64,000 bases of DNA from Liquidambar formosana (lineage: Eukaryota; Streptophyta; Magnoliopsida; Saxifragales; Altingiaceae), in NCBI GenBank assembly GCA_039720395.1, contig CM077822.1:19488589-19552588 (forward strand), given 5' to 3'. This document shows, piece after piece, positions 43,049 to 55,231 of this stretch. Each line of letters opens with the position of its first letter. Position 1 is the first letter of the stretch. Under the pieces are notes generated by a model that was given only the letters and a program-made list of their open reading frames with translations, was not told where the DNA came from and ran no database searches. A program made the position numbers and the translations under genes.

Positions 43049-46000
43049 TGTCACACCCCATTTTTGTCACCTTAGCTAGGGTTTGTCATTGCATGTGTCT
43101 TTTTGTTTCCTTTTTGAGTCTAGTCTTTTGCATTGAGTTTCTAGGGTCCTAAGGATGGTGTGTATGAATTTTGGTTCGATTTGGAGTTGATCTTGAGGGG
43201 TAATAAGAACTTTTGTGACTTGAGGGGCATAATCGTCTTTTTGGTCACAAACTTTCCATTTGACCTTGAAATGATCTCCAAGTTGCCAATTGGAGTTCAT
43301 ATGGTTGTATTTGAGGTATTTGTGGGTTCAATTCGATGAATTGAAGGTTCGGGATTAGAATGGCTCATTAAGGCTCAGGTTGGCTAAAAGACCTACTTCG
43401 GGTTAGCTCGAATTGGCTCATGATTTTCACTCTATGACTACTCATTTGACCTTGATTGGTCTTAATTTCATCCCCAAATGTGTTTAGGGAGGTTGAATTT
43501 CGAATTGGAAAGCATTCGGTGCGACCCTATGTGCATACCTAAGCTAAGCGATGGTGAGGCATAGCGGTTAACCACCTTTGTAGGACTCAACCATGCAGCC
43601 ATGGCTAGGGTTTCTCACCCTCAAGTGACTCAAATTACATTCCCCTTCGAAACACGGTCGTTTTGGCTTTCGTTTCGTCAAAATCGGAGTTAATTTGAAC
43701 CCTAAAACACATTTGGAAGTCAAAGGGGTCAAAAATGGGCATATGCTGACAGAGCCTCGGGTGACCACCCAGGCCTGGGCGGCTAGCCGCTTGGGCCCAG
43801 GCTGCTAGCCGCCCAGCCCCAGGTGGTCACCCGAGCCACTTTCCTTTTTTGAGCCTTGACGCGGCTCCCACCCTATTTTCTCGGATTTGCTCGCCTTTGG
43901 CCGCCATTTAACCCTAATTTCAGCCCTTTTTGACCTACTTGAGCCCCAAGGTAACCTCTAAGAGCCCTTGGATCAATCCCTAGGGTTTTAATCCCAACCA
44001 TTGAGGATTTTCCCTCAATCCCTATAAATACCCCCTTATACTTCAGCAATAGGGGGACACTTTGGAGGCACTTTGGTGAGACTTGGAGGCTATGGCAGCC
44101 ATCCTTAGGGTAGTTTAACCTAAACTTAGAGTGAGAGAGTGTGAGAGAAAACTTGAAGGAAGGCTGGAGCATTGCTTGAAGGCTTGAAGGAGGTTGTTTC
44201 CAGCAGTACACAAGAGAAGGAGGACTCCCTACAGCAGCAAAAGGATACTTCACCATAGGTATTCCCCCCTTCCTCCTCATCTCTCTTTTAAAGTTAGGGT
44301 TTTTGCATAGAATAGGATGATTGCATATCAAAGCTTGTGTTTTTATCATGTCTTGTTGCTTCCATGCATGTTTAGGATCATATTTGTGGGCTGTTTAGTA
44401 TGCTAGGATGTTATTCCATGTGATTTACTGCATGTTTGGGACTTTAGGGTTTCTTAGGTGCTTAAAATGGTTTTTTGCATGAAATAACTCTTTGGCATAT
44501 TAGAGCTTGTGTTTTTATCATGTCTTGTTGCTTCCATGCATGTTTAGGATCATATTTGTGGGCTGTTTAGTATGCTAGGATGATGTCCCATGTGATTTAC
44601 TGCATGTTTGGGATTCTAGGGTTTCCTTAGTGCTGAAATTGAGTTTATGTTTAGAATAGCTATATTTCATGTGCAAGCTTGTATTTTTCTCATGTGTGGA
44701 TGCTTCTATTGATTAATATGCATGATTAGCATGATGTCTATGATGGGCTTTGCATGATTTAAAGTTATTCAATGTGTTTTTTAGCACAATTGTGATTCTA
44801 GGGTTTTTATCATCCTTGTGTGAGTTTAGTTGCATATAGCATGATAGCTTAGGGTTTTTCCTTGTGTTTTCTTCATAGTTGACATATATATGCTGCATAT
44901 TTGATAACTATGATATTTCTAGCATTCATATAGGTGATTTTAGGGTCTTTTTGCATGTCATTGCATGTAGGGTTGAATTAGGGTTTTAGTTAGCTTATGA
45001 TTCATGTTGTTGCATGACTTGTGGTTGATTTTGAGCCTTATTTCAATTCTGTCCAGATCTGTTATTTGTCCTTGTTATGATATTTTGAGCATGTGTTAGC
45101 CCATGTTTGGGCATGATAATGGCTTGATTTGGAATCTAGCTTGTTTGGTTGGTATTTTTGGTATGTTTTGCATGGAAATTGCAGGTGCTTTGACAGGTAC
45201 AACAGGTGCAACTACCCCACCAATGTGGGGTGGTTATTTTGGCTATTGTGAGATGAAATCTTACAAATAAGGTAATTACCCTATGCAATAGGGTGGTTAC
45301 TTTGACAGGTTGCTTTTGCTTAAGGTAAGTAGGGTGTGAGGGTGCCCCAATTCACCCTTCTTTCCTTTCTTTGAAACTTTCCCTTTCTCCCCCCTAGGGT
45401 TGTTTCCTAATAGAGGGGTATGGTAGATTCTATAGTTTCCTTTCAATAAAGATACCTTTTAAATCAAAGTTTCCATCTTTATCAAAATTCCATACTTACC
45501 AAAAATCTTTTGAGAATCATTTATTTTGGAAACTTTCCATGTTTTACTTAAAAGGAAACTTAGGGTTTACCATAGGCCTTGATTAGGTTATAACCCTATT
45601 CCTTTTCGAACTACGTGGACTTTGATCCATGTATTTCCATACATGGTACGTAGGCGCTCTTCGTGATGTTCAAGTCCGCCCTAGGATACTAAGTATCCTA
45701 GGTTTTCTCTCCCTCTTTCTTTTTTCTGTTTTTCTTTGATTTACTTGATTATATGGATGAATGAATGAATGATATGCATGCTGTCTTGTGATGATAACTG
45801 TTGATTTATGTGTGATTAAGACTTTGATTTAGCCCAATTAAATTAAGAGACCGTTTAGGGCGATATGGGTGCCTATAGGCTTTGCCTAGAACCTTCCCAT
45901 ATCGTAACTTAGCCTCCGAATCCCCGAATTCTCTGGTTTCCAAAAGATCATTTGCCTTTCCATTTTTAAATATGGAGTCAATCTTTTGTTTTCCTAAAAC

Positions 46001-46154
46001 AAAACTGTTTTTAGGGTTTTCCTTGTTTCCTTTAAAAAATAAGGTGGCGACTCCTTTCTTTTTCCAAACCCATTCGTGGGCCCTCTTTTCCTGGGTCCAC
46101 AGATTGGCGACTTTTAAACCCTCCTGTGGGCCTTAACCATTTCTGGGGTTCACA
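43049..46154 (+). repeat. Solo LTR of family B
   Basis: 3106 bp from TGTCACACCCC to GGGGTTCACA without internal sequence, flanked by CACTG. About 200 bp shorter than the B1 LTRs and diverged from them around 44220-44500, so it comes from another B insertion. It contains the palindrome at 43756-43835 and TATAAATA at 44033-44040. It probably formed by LTR-LTR recombination. Confidence 0.94.
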
Positions 46155-47386
46155 CACTGCTTCCATAATATCTTCTCTGCAAGATCCAAGTTCGTTGTTC
46201 TTGATAAGTCCAAAAATCCTTTCTCTTCGAGTAGTCTCTCTCTCACCTAAATTGCTTTTCAACCATTCCTTATACTCGGGGCTCATCATATATGGACCAT
46301 CAGTATTCGTAACTTGGGTTAGTATCAACTTGCTAGGCCATCGGTCCTTCACCCAAGTCACTACAGAAAGACCCGCGGGCACCACAGGATAGTCACCTTT
46401 CAAGGAAGTGGGTATGGTTTGCATGGCGCCCATCTGACGCAGAACCCTTGAAGGCCAATAGAAGGAAGTAGACCTCAGTCCTATGAGTCTCACCATGGCG
46501 CATCCAGAAGTCCGCAGAAGCAACTGGTCACTGCAGCCCCATATGAATACAAACCACTTGACACTCCTCCAAGAAAGGGTTTGGTAGTAACCTAGCCAAT
46601 CTCTCAATGAAAATTGCCCAGGTAATTCAATGCGGCGAAGGCAGTAATGCTGGGGCTTATATGGTGTAATGGCAACTGGTGACAAGAAATTCAGTCTTTC
46701 AAGCAACCACATCTGCAGTATAATGGGGCTACCTCCTAAGGAAACCTTTGGGTCCTCATGGACTTTATCCAAACCATTCAGGGTTTCAGCTAGCACCATG
46801 GGAATCAAGTTATGGCCCTTGGCAAGGAGAGGAATCAAGTCACAGATTTGAATGGGAACATGTGGAGTACCAGTGGAAATAAGGAAACGACCAATGAGGC
46901 AAAAGGCAAGAGCATGCTTAATAGGAAAGGTAAAATTCAGAATACCTTTACTATCACAAGCTAAAAAAGAGGTTGCCAATTTCATCAAGTCTACCATATG
47001 GTCCTTTACAAACGTAGAGGCATATTGTGAGTGAATCCCAAGTAGATTGGAGAAAGAAGTAAGAAAGCTTGGGCGAGGAGTAGGGAGAATGAAAGGACCT
47101 ACCGTTGAAACTCCATACAATGCACAGAATTCCTCCATGGTTGGGCACAGTTCTTCATAGTTGAAGCGGAACACATGAACTTGAGGATCCCAAAAATATG
47201 TAGCAGCAGTCAAGAGGTTCGTTTCAAGCCTCACATGCCTCAAGGAGAGCAATGGATCCAAGCCAAAGCACTTGAACTCAGATTTTGCTTCAGCACTCAT
47301 AACTCTCAAAAACCCTCCTAAAAATTTGTCTAGAGCCTCCATAACTTCTAATGAATGAATACAAGTAGGTTTAGGAACCTCTTGGA

Positions 47387-47394
47387 TGTGTTTT
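47387..47394 (-). promoter_or_regulatory. TATA box of the A1 DUF7745-like gene
   Basis: TATAAAAA on the minus strand, about 45 bp before the ATG at 47342; matches the arrangement in B1 and C. Confidence 0.6.
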
Positions 47395-47485
47395 TATAGG
47401 GAAAAGGTCACAAATCCAAGTTCAAATAGGAAAAAACCCATCAGAATAGGAAGTTTCCTATTCAAAGTGGGATTTCCGCTTCGGG

Positions 47486-47543
47486 CTCGGGTAACCACCC
47501 AGGCCTGGGCGGCTAGCCTCCCGAGGCCTGGTGGTCACCCAAG
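47486..47543 (-). promoter_or_regulatory. Shortened B-type palindrome upstream of the A1 DUF7745-like gene
   Basis: CTCGGGTAACCACCC ... GGCCTGGGCGGCTAGCC ... GGTGGTCACCC, about 90 bp upstream of the TATA box. It resembles the B-family palindrome although the family-A LTR itself has a different inverted repeat. Confidence 0.7.
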
Positions 47544-47689
47544 CCACTTTGTTTTGGTTTTGCTTCTCGCTTTGTCTCGCCTTGACGCGTGATCAAACCT
47601 CCTTCCAAATGAGATATTCAACACTTTTTGAGCTTAAAATCAATCAAATTCCATCTTGAAATCAATTCCTTGAATTGATTTTATGTTCA

Positions 47690-49690
47690 AAAGGGTTGAA
47701 TATATTTCCCCTGTGCCATGCCAACTCAAGTGACAATGTGTTAAGACACTTTCCTCTTGCACCATGCCTGTTCAATCTTGATAAATTGATCATATATCCT
47801 CATGTCAAATCTTGATTTTTCATCTCACTTGGTTGAATGTATTCATCACTTGAATATATTCTTCCATTTCAAAAGTGTATTCACCCTTTGAATATACTCC
47901 TCAGTTTCAAATTCTTGATTTTCCATCCCACTTGGTTGAATATACTCATCACTTGAATATATTCTTCCATTTCAAAAGTGTATTCACTCTTTGAATATGC
48001 TTCTCAGCTTCAAATTCTCATTCTCTATCATACTTGGTTGAATATATTCATCACTTGAATATATTCTTCCATTTCAAAAGCATGTTCACCCATTGAATAT
48101 GCTTCCTAGTTTCAGATCCTCATTATCACATACTTGGTTAAATATATTCATCACTTGAATATATTTCTCCATTTCAATGGTATACTCATCACTCGAGTAT
48201 ACTTCTCAGATATTTCGTCACTTACTTGGTTAAGTATATCCATCGCTTGGGTATATTTCTCCATTTCAATGGTATGTTCATCACTTGAACATACTTCTCA
48301 GATCATTTGTCACTTACTTGGTTAAGTATATCCACCACTTGGGTATATTTTTTCCATTTCAATGGTATGTTCATCACTTGAACATACTTCTCAAATCATT
48401 TGTCACTTACTTGGTTAAGTATATCCATCACTTGGGTATATTTTTTCCATTTCAATGGTATACTCATCACTTGAGTATACTTCTCAGATATTTTGCCACT
48501 TACTTGGTTAAGTATATTCATCACTTGAATATATTTCTCCATTTCAATAGTATGTTCATCACTTGAACATACTTCTCAGAATATTTGTCACTTACTTGGT
48601 TAAATATATTCATGACTAGAATATATTTCTCCATTTCAATGGTGTACTCATCACTTGAGTACACTTCTCAGATTATTCTCTATCTTACTTGCTTAAGTAT
48701 ATCCATCGCTTGGATATATTTCTCTATTTCAATGGTATGTTTATCACTTAAACATACTTGTCACTTACTTGGTTAAGTATATCCATCACTTGGATATATT
48801 TCTCTATTTCAATGGTATGTTTATCACTCAAACATACTTGTCACTTACTTGGTTAAGTATATTCGTGACTAGAATATATTTCTCCATTTCAATGGTGTAC
48901 TCATCACTTGAGTACACTTCTCAGATTATTCTTATCTTACTTGGTTAAATATATCCGTCGTTTGGATATATTTCTCCATTTCAATGGTATGCTCATCACT
49001 TGAGTGTACTTCTCAGCTTACTAGGTTAAATATATCCATCACTTGGATACATTTCTCCATTTCAAAAGTATGTTCATCACTTGAACGTACTTCTCAGTCT
49101 TTTTCAATCATTAAGTATACTCATCACTTGAGTATATTTCTCAGCATCTTTTTCATCACTTGGTTAAATATGTTCGTGACCTGAATATATTTCTCCATTT
49201 CAAAAGTACACTCATCACTTGAATACACCTCTCAGATTATTCTTATCCTACTTGGTTAAAGATATCCATCGCTTGGATATATTTCTCCATTTCAATGGTA
49301 TGCTCACCACTTGAGTATACTTCTCAGATTTCATTCTCAGATTACTTGGTTAAATATATTCGTGACCTGAATATATTTCTCCATTTCAGTGGTATACTCA
49401 TCATTTGAGTATACTTCTCAGATTTTTTGTCACTCACTTGGTTAAATATATTCGTGACCTGAATATACTTCTCCATTTCCAAGGTACGTTCGTCACTTGA
49501 ACGTACTTTTCAGATCTCATTCTCATCACTTGGTTAAATATATTCGTGACTAGAATATATTTCTCCATTTCAAAAGTATGTTCATTCGTAGTGGCTTGAA
49601 TATGCTTCTCTTGACAATCATCAACCCCCAGTGGTTTAAGTATACTCATGACTTGAGTACACTTCCTTATTTCAGTCTCAGGTTTTCAAC
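47690..49690 (+). repeat. About 2 kb hairpin tandem array in the A1 3' region
   Basis: Around 20 irregular units of about 92 bp (spacing 92-94 bp between 48221 and 48591), each with two stem-loops separated by TTCTCCATTTC. Examples: GTATGTTCA/TGAACATAC (48272-48294), GTATACTCA/TGAGTATAC (48458-48480), GTGTACTCA/TGAGTACAC (48642-48664), GTACGTTC/GAACGTAC (49484-49506). The loop is usually TCACT. Short frames here are by-products of the repeat. Confidence 0.85.
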
Positions 49691-49768
49691 CTCCCATCAT
49701 TGTTGGTATCAGTGTGTGATTTCTCCGGGCTTTTTGGCCAAAAATGGGTTGTTCTTTATCATTGGTTC

Positions 49769-49801
49769 ACAAGTGTAACTTGTTCACCAATGAGGGGCTT
49801 C
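49769..49801 (+). other. Terminal hairpin and purine tract before the A1 3' LTR
   Basis: ACAAGT/ACTTGT hairpin (49769-49783) and CCAATGAGGGGCTTC directly before the LTR start. Confidence 0.7.
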
Positions 49802-52552
49802 TGTCACACCCCATTGTTGCACCACCTTACTAGGGCTCATCATTTCATGCATGTTTTTGTTTTGTTTTTGAGTCTAGTCACTTGCATTAGTTTTCTAGAG
49901 TCACAAGGACAATGGATATGAATTTTGGTTCAAATTGGAGTTGATCTTGAGGGATAATAAGAGCTTTTGTGACTTGAGGGGCATAATCGTCTTTTAAGTC
50001 CCAAACTTTTCATTTGACCTTGGAATGATCTCCAAATTGTCAATTGGAATTCATATGGATGCATAAGAGGTATTTTTAGTGTCAATTTGGTAAGTCAATG
50101 GCTCGGGATTAAAATGGCTCGATGTGGTTCAAGTTGGTTAATTGACCCTTCCTTGGGTTAGCTCTAATTGACTCACAATTACCAACCAAATCTTTTCAAA
50201 TTGACTTTCATTAGTCATCATTTTACCCTCAAAAGTGTTTCATGAAGTTCAATTTTGATATGGCCTGATGATGAGTTTAGTGTGGTTATTTACGGATTAT
50301 CCTTGAAGAATTAGTGCGAATCACAGCATGAGATTTTTGGTTAAAATGAAAAGAAAATTATTTTATTAAATTAGCCATTTTTATCATGACACTAACACGT
50401 GTACGTATGTGATGAGTGTGTGTACGCACATACGATACATGTGCATGCGTGTTAGCGGTCAGTCTCCCAATTTTTATAAAAGACAATTTCCTTTTCCTAT
50501 TCAGATTAGAAGTCTTTTATCATTATAAAATACCTTTTGATTATTCTCCAAGGAAACCTAGTCCAGGAAGGAAAGGGAAACTCCAGATTTCAGCTATAAA
50601 TACTCTCTTAATGTCTTTAAACAAGGGAGAGGAGAAGAGGGTTTGGAGGGAGTGAAATTCGTCATAATTCAGCAGCAGATTTTCTGAAAACCAGCAGTCG
50701 TATTTTAATCATAACTTTTTCATCCGAAGTCAGAATTTGATGCAATTGGTCTTGTTAGAAAGATAATTCAATTCCAACGTTTTCATACCCAAAAACGCGA
50801 TTGAAGTTGCTGCTGCTACAAAGTGACGAGAATCACTTTTTCTTTTCTCTTGTTCTCTTTTTGTTTTCTATTTCTTTTCAAAGTTGAGTGAGTTTTGATC
50901 TCTTTGCTGTGATACCACTTTGACAAAGAGGAGGATTCGTGTTGGTTTGATTCACTCTAAAGACCTGAGGAGCCACGAACAATTACAAACACAAGGGGAG
51001 CCACTTCCTAAGGTATTCTCCTTCTCTATTCAAGCTTAAACTAGGTTTTCATATGGGTTAGGCCTATTGCATGTTAAAGGTAACTTTTTTATCATGTATT
51101 AACACTCTAGCTAGTTAATATACATGGAATATCTATTTTTTATCTACTGATTAGCATGCTTTAGGGCTGTCCTTTAGGTTTTTAATGCATAGTTGTGATT
51201 CTTGTGCTCCTGTTTGTCCTTGTGCTAGGATTAGTGTCATTGCATGTTAGAGTTAGGATTTTCATCATGTTATATTGCTTTAGTTAGTTAATATGCATGA
51301 TTTAATTTCTGTTTAGTTTGGTTTTAGCATGATTAAAGTATGTTTTGTATGTTTTTAAGCATATTTGTGAGTTTAGGGTTTTAGAGTCATTGTTTCGTGT
51401 TTGTTTTCATATAGCATGATAAAGTAGACTTTTTTATTTGGTTTTTCTTCATGTTTGCTGTATATGTTTTTCATATGGAGTAAACATGATAGTTTTGCAT
51501 GCATGTTAGTATGTTTTAGGGTTTTTATGCATGATATGGTTCTAGGAATATGTTAGGACTTATTATTGTTCGCTGTTTTTGCTATTGGCATGATTAGTGG
51601 ATGATTTTAGGTCATAATACTATTCTGTCCAGATTTGCATGTTAGTGTTTTTGCATGGCTTTGAGCACTTGTAAGGGTGCAAATAGGTGTGGTATTTGTC
51701 CCATGGCAAATAGGGCTGCTTATGTCTGAAATGGCTAAATGCTTGGAGCTAATTGCGCTCAGGTAAGTGGGTGTGAAGGTGCCCCAATTCACCTTTCTTC
51801 TTAACTCATTCTCTTCTCCCTATTTAGGGTTAATTTTTAATATGATCCTATGGTTTAATTAGAGGTTTCCTTAACCAACAAAATTCTGGTTTTTATTAAA
51901 GTTTCCATTTTGTGGATTTCTTTCCTAAAATCAAACTTTCTATCATATTCAACTCTTTTGATCAAATAAGGAAACCTAGGGTTTTTACCATAGGTTTGTA
52001 TTAGGATTTAACCTTAGTTCTAATCGAACTACGTGGACTTTGATCCATGTATTTCGTTGCATGGTACGTAGGCGCTCTTCGTGAGGCTCAAGTCCGTTCT
52101 AGGATCCAAGCATCCTAGGTTTATTTATGTTTTCTTTTCTTCTTTTTATTTTCTGTTTTTATTTGCTTATTATGCATGGATGGATGAATGAAATATATGA
52201 TATGCATGCAATTCTTGTGATGATATACTTGCTGATTTTTGTATGGAAAGACTTTAATTTAGCCCAAATGAACTGAGAGACCGAAAGGGTGACATGGGTG
52301 CCTATAGGCTTTGCCTAGAACCTTCCCATGTCATAACTTAGCCTCCGAATCCCCGATTTCTTTGGTTTTCAAAAGATTGGTTTTTGCCTTTCCTTTTTTT
52401 TATGGAGTCATTCAAACTGTTTTCCTAAAACAACCTGATTTTTGGGGTTTTCCTTGTTTCCTTTAAAAAATAAGGCGGCGACTCCTTTCCTTTTTCTTTT
52501 TCAAACCCACTTTCTTTTCAATCCCTCGTGGGCCCAATTTCCAGGGTTCACA
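49802..52552 (+). repeat. 3' LTR of A1, full
   Basis: 2751 bp, TGTCACACCCC to GGGTTCACA. TATA box at 50595-50602; family-A inverted repeat at 50392-50455 (CTAACACG / CGTGTTAG). About 36 bp present in all other A LTRs are missing near 50774. It carries the U5 hairpins seen in A2. Confidence 0.95.
50392..50455 (+). promoter_or_regulatory. Family-A LTR inverted repeat upstream of the TATA box
   Basis: CTAACACG ... CGTGTTAG arms with inner GTACGTATGTG / CACATACGATAC. It lies about 140 bp upstream of TATAAATA, near where families B and C carry the CTCGGGTGACC palindrome. Confidence 0.6.
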
Positions 52553-54348
52553 GATAGATAAATGAATAAGCAACAAATCCATCCTATCCACTAACAAATA
52601 CGTGATGGATAAATGTATAAGCATGGGTCCATCCTATCCACTAACAAATATGTGATGGACAAATGGATAAAAAGAAAAAAGAAAACCTAGGATACTTAGT
52701 ATCCTAGGGCAGACTTGAACATCAAATGAGCACCTACGTACCTTACATACAAAGATGTAAGAATCAAAGTCCACATAGTTCGATTGAGAAGGGGTTACTC
52801 CCTTTACAATGAACTATAAACCCTAAGTTTCCATTAAAAGAAAAGAAGAGTTTTTTAAAAAAAGAAGGATTTCCAAAAAAAGGAATTTGAGAAAAGATAG
52901 AATTCGAAAAGAAATAGAACTCTTATCTAAAAAGAAGTTTGAGAAAAGTAGAATTCTAAAAGAGATAAAACTCTAAAATAAAACAGAATTTTAATGAAAG
53001 TAGAGTTCTAAAAGATATAGAATTCTTATTCAAAAAGAGTTTTAGAAAAAATAGAATTTTAAGAGAGATAGAACTCTAGATAAAACAGAATTTTAATGAA
53101 AGTAGAGTTCTAAAAGATATAGAACTCTTATTCAAAAAGGAGTTTTAGAAAACATGGAAACTTAGGAATTACAGTCCAAAGTAAAGAAAATAAACCAAAG
53201 GGGGGAGAAGAGAACAAATCAAAACAAACTTACCATGAACCACTTACCATATGCAAATTATCCCGAAACATCGAGAAAACATCAATTAATCACCCCATGT
53301 ATTCTATAGGGCAATTATTAAGCTCAAACTAACCATATTAATGCTCAAATTATCATTAGAAGACCTAATTCAAATTTGGACAAAATACTAAACATGCATA
53401 TAATGACCTAATACTCATGCAAATAACAAAAATAAAAAGAAAAATAAAACCCTAATATGATCTTATATGCTTTAAACACCCTAACATGCATAAAACTATC
53501 AAAAGCATGCTAGATATGAATTATCATGATGAAAATATCATATAACAATCCAAAACATGAAAATAAAATCTAACATGATGCCTTAGGTAAGTTTTTTATG
53601 TAAGAATGCGAAATAAACATCCATACGGCGAGTTTTCTTAAGTAAAACTATCCAGAGATAATTTTACGTAGAAATCACTCCGCATGAATGGTTTCTTCAC
53701 ATATCCTATGTAAAATATATATCTAAGAATGCAAAGAAACTCACAGCGCACTTAAACACACTCCAGAAAGCACCTATGCACAACCTCAACCTCTAAGGAC
53801 GATAATTATCCTCGAAAAGAATAATAATCCATACACCTATGAAGATGAAGCTTACACAGCAAGTGTCCTATACAAAAGATGCTTAAAATCATGCATATAA
53901 TTGAACCATGAAGAGAAAACGGCCTAAACACATTAACTAATTTTCTGTACAAAATGTACCTCTATCCTTAAGAGAGAAACTATCCTAACAGCAAGCAATT
54001 CACAATCCTATTCCACTAGCATGATTTCATATCATATTTGAATCATATACACTCTAAAATATAGAGTATATATGATTCCTAATTCAATACTAAGCCATAA
54101 CTATGCAGAGAATGGAGTAGAAGAAGAAGGAATCGTAAAAGGATGTAAAGGAGATTTACAACAAAGTAAAGGTCTTCGCTGCGTTCTTCCTTCTTGTTGG
54201 CTTGATTGTCTTCTAGTTCCTCTTCAAAATTGCAGTAGAAAGCCTTCTCCAAGTGATATGGGTGTGTGCAAATTCGTGGTCCCTCTCTCTCTAATGAATA
54301 TGAAGTGTCAAAGAGTCCAAAAGTCCCTTATGTTGATGAATGAGCCTC

Positions 54349-54356
54349 TATTTATA
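54349..54356 (-). promoter_or_regulatory. TATA box of the C LTR
   Basis: TATAAATA on the minus strand, about 200 bp downstream of the C palindrome, the same spacing as in family B. Confidence 0.65.
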
Positions 54357-54553
54357 ACTAACCAACCATGTGAACCAATGGTTGAGATTAATTCACCATA
54401 AAACCAATCTAGGGCTGTAATTAAATCCCATGAATGTTAAACAACTCAAAACCACCTCCTAATAGGCTTAGAAGTCCTTTGGAAAGCAGAAATTCGGAGT
54501 AAAAGAATCCTATTCCGTCAAAATCTCAAAAAGAGACAAATCAGGATAGAGGG

Positions 54554-54588
54554 CTCGGGTGACCCGTTGGGTGAACCGGTCACCCGAG
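54554..54588 (-). promoter_or_regulatory. C-type palindrome in the LTR
   Basis: 11-bp arms CTCGGGTGACC / GGTCACCCGAG around CGTTGGGTGAACC. Same outer arms as family B but a different centre. Related copies lie in front of both C antisense genes. Confidence 0.75.
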
Positions 54589-55231
54589 AGCGAAGTCAAG
54601 TTTCCTTGGTTTTGAGGATTCCTGACCCGGTTTGGACTCCTAACTTCAAACGGACTTAAATTCTTCATTTTAACTCCGATTTGAGTGATTCAAAAGCCAA
54701 AATTTCAAGGATTCAATGTAGAATAAGTCTAGAATATTCTTGAACCAAAAATCCCTGACCACAGTCAAGTGGCTGGGTTTTCATGAAGCGATTACCCGAA
54801 AAAAGGTCAATTAACCATAGGGTAATGTGGTGAACCAATCCAAAACCTATCAATAAATTAAATTGGCTCTTAAATTAGACTCATTTCATCATTCTAAGAT
54901 CAATGGAACACTCTGGAATAAATTTGGAAGTTAATTGGAAAGTATACGAAGTAAAAGACGAAATTACCCTTCAAGTCGCAAAAGTTCTAATTGACTTTCC
55001 AAACCTATCTGGAAATGAACCAAATTTGACACACATATTCAAAATGGTCCTAGAAACTAAATGCAAGTGATGGGACTCAACAAAGAGACAAAAATATGCA
55101 TGCAATGATGACCTACTCTCTTAAGGCTTAAAAGGGCAAAAGTGTCCTTTAAGGCTTAAGGACTCCTAAATGCTTATAAACCTAAACAAATGCTATCATG
55201 AACTCATGGGGGTGAAAATGGGGTGTCTATA

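Larger units (their letters stand above)
42942..47342 (-). pseudogene. A1 DUF7745-like antisense gene, split by a solo LTR
   Basis: ATG at 47342; open on the minus strand to 46155, where the solo LTR begins; the remainder, a Lys/Arg-rich tail, is at 43043-42942. Apart from the LTR the frame appears intact, and it is similar to the B1 protein along its whole length. Promoter features upstream: TATA box at 47387-47394 and a shortened palindrome at 47486-47543. The insertion replaces the C-terminal tail with LTR-encoded residues. Confidence 0.88.
1..52552 (+). mobile_element. Element A1: Tat/Ogre-like Ty3/gypsy retrotransposon, 5' end outside window, split by two insertions
   Basis: Parts in order are: 3' part of the 5' LTR (1-1816), primer site, leader, broken gag-pro (2693-6030), pol start (6217-6631), nested element A2 (6632-39672), rest of pol (39673-42610), antisense DUF7745-like gene split by a solo LTR (42942-47342), hairpin array, purine tract and 3' LTR (49802-52552). 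Without the insertions about 16.4 kb is visible and roughly 1 kb of LTR is missing on the left. The visible 5' LTR and the 3' LTR differ at about 11 sites plus a deletion of about 36 bp in the 3' copy (by eye). The base after the 3' LTR falls inside an opposite-strand LTR of family C, so A1 inserted into C. The expected right target duplicate would be GATAG at 52553-52557; the left copy is outside the window. Confidence 0.93.
52553..55231 (-). repeat. 3' LTR of C, truncated by the A1 insertion
   Basis: Recognised by family-wide LTR landmarks in reverse: the CCTAGGATACT palindrome (52686-52708), GGTACGTAGG, TATA box and upstream palindrome. It starts TATAGACACCCC at 55231, not TG. The rest should lie to the left of A1, outside the window. 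It also holds two ~56-bp tandem copies (about 52572-52672) and A-rich repeats with AGAGTTCTAAAAGATATAG (about 52850-53160). A 109-codon plus-strand frame at 54072-54401 looks spurious. Confidence 0.88.

Noticed and set aside
47690..49690. CRISPR-like appearance of regular repeats
   Set aside because: Repeats are irregular, hairpin-based, without unique spacers, and lie in a plant retrotransposon 3' region.
54072..54401. 109-codon ORF in the C LTR
   Set aside because: It overlaps the minus-strand LTR promoter region and has no conservation in other LTRs.
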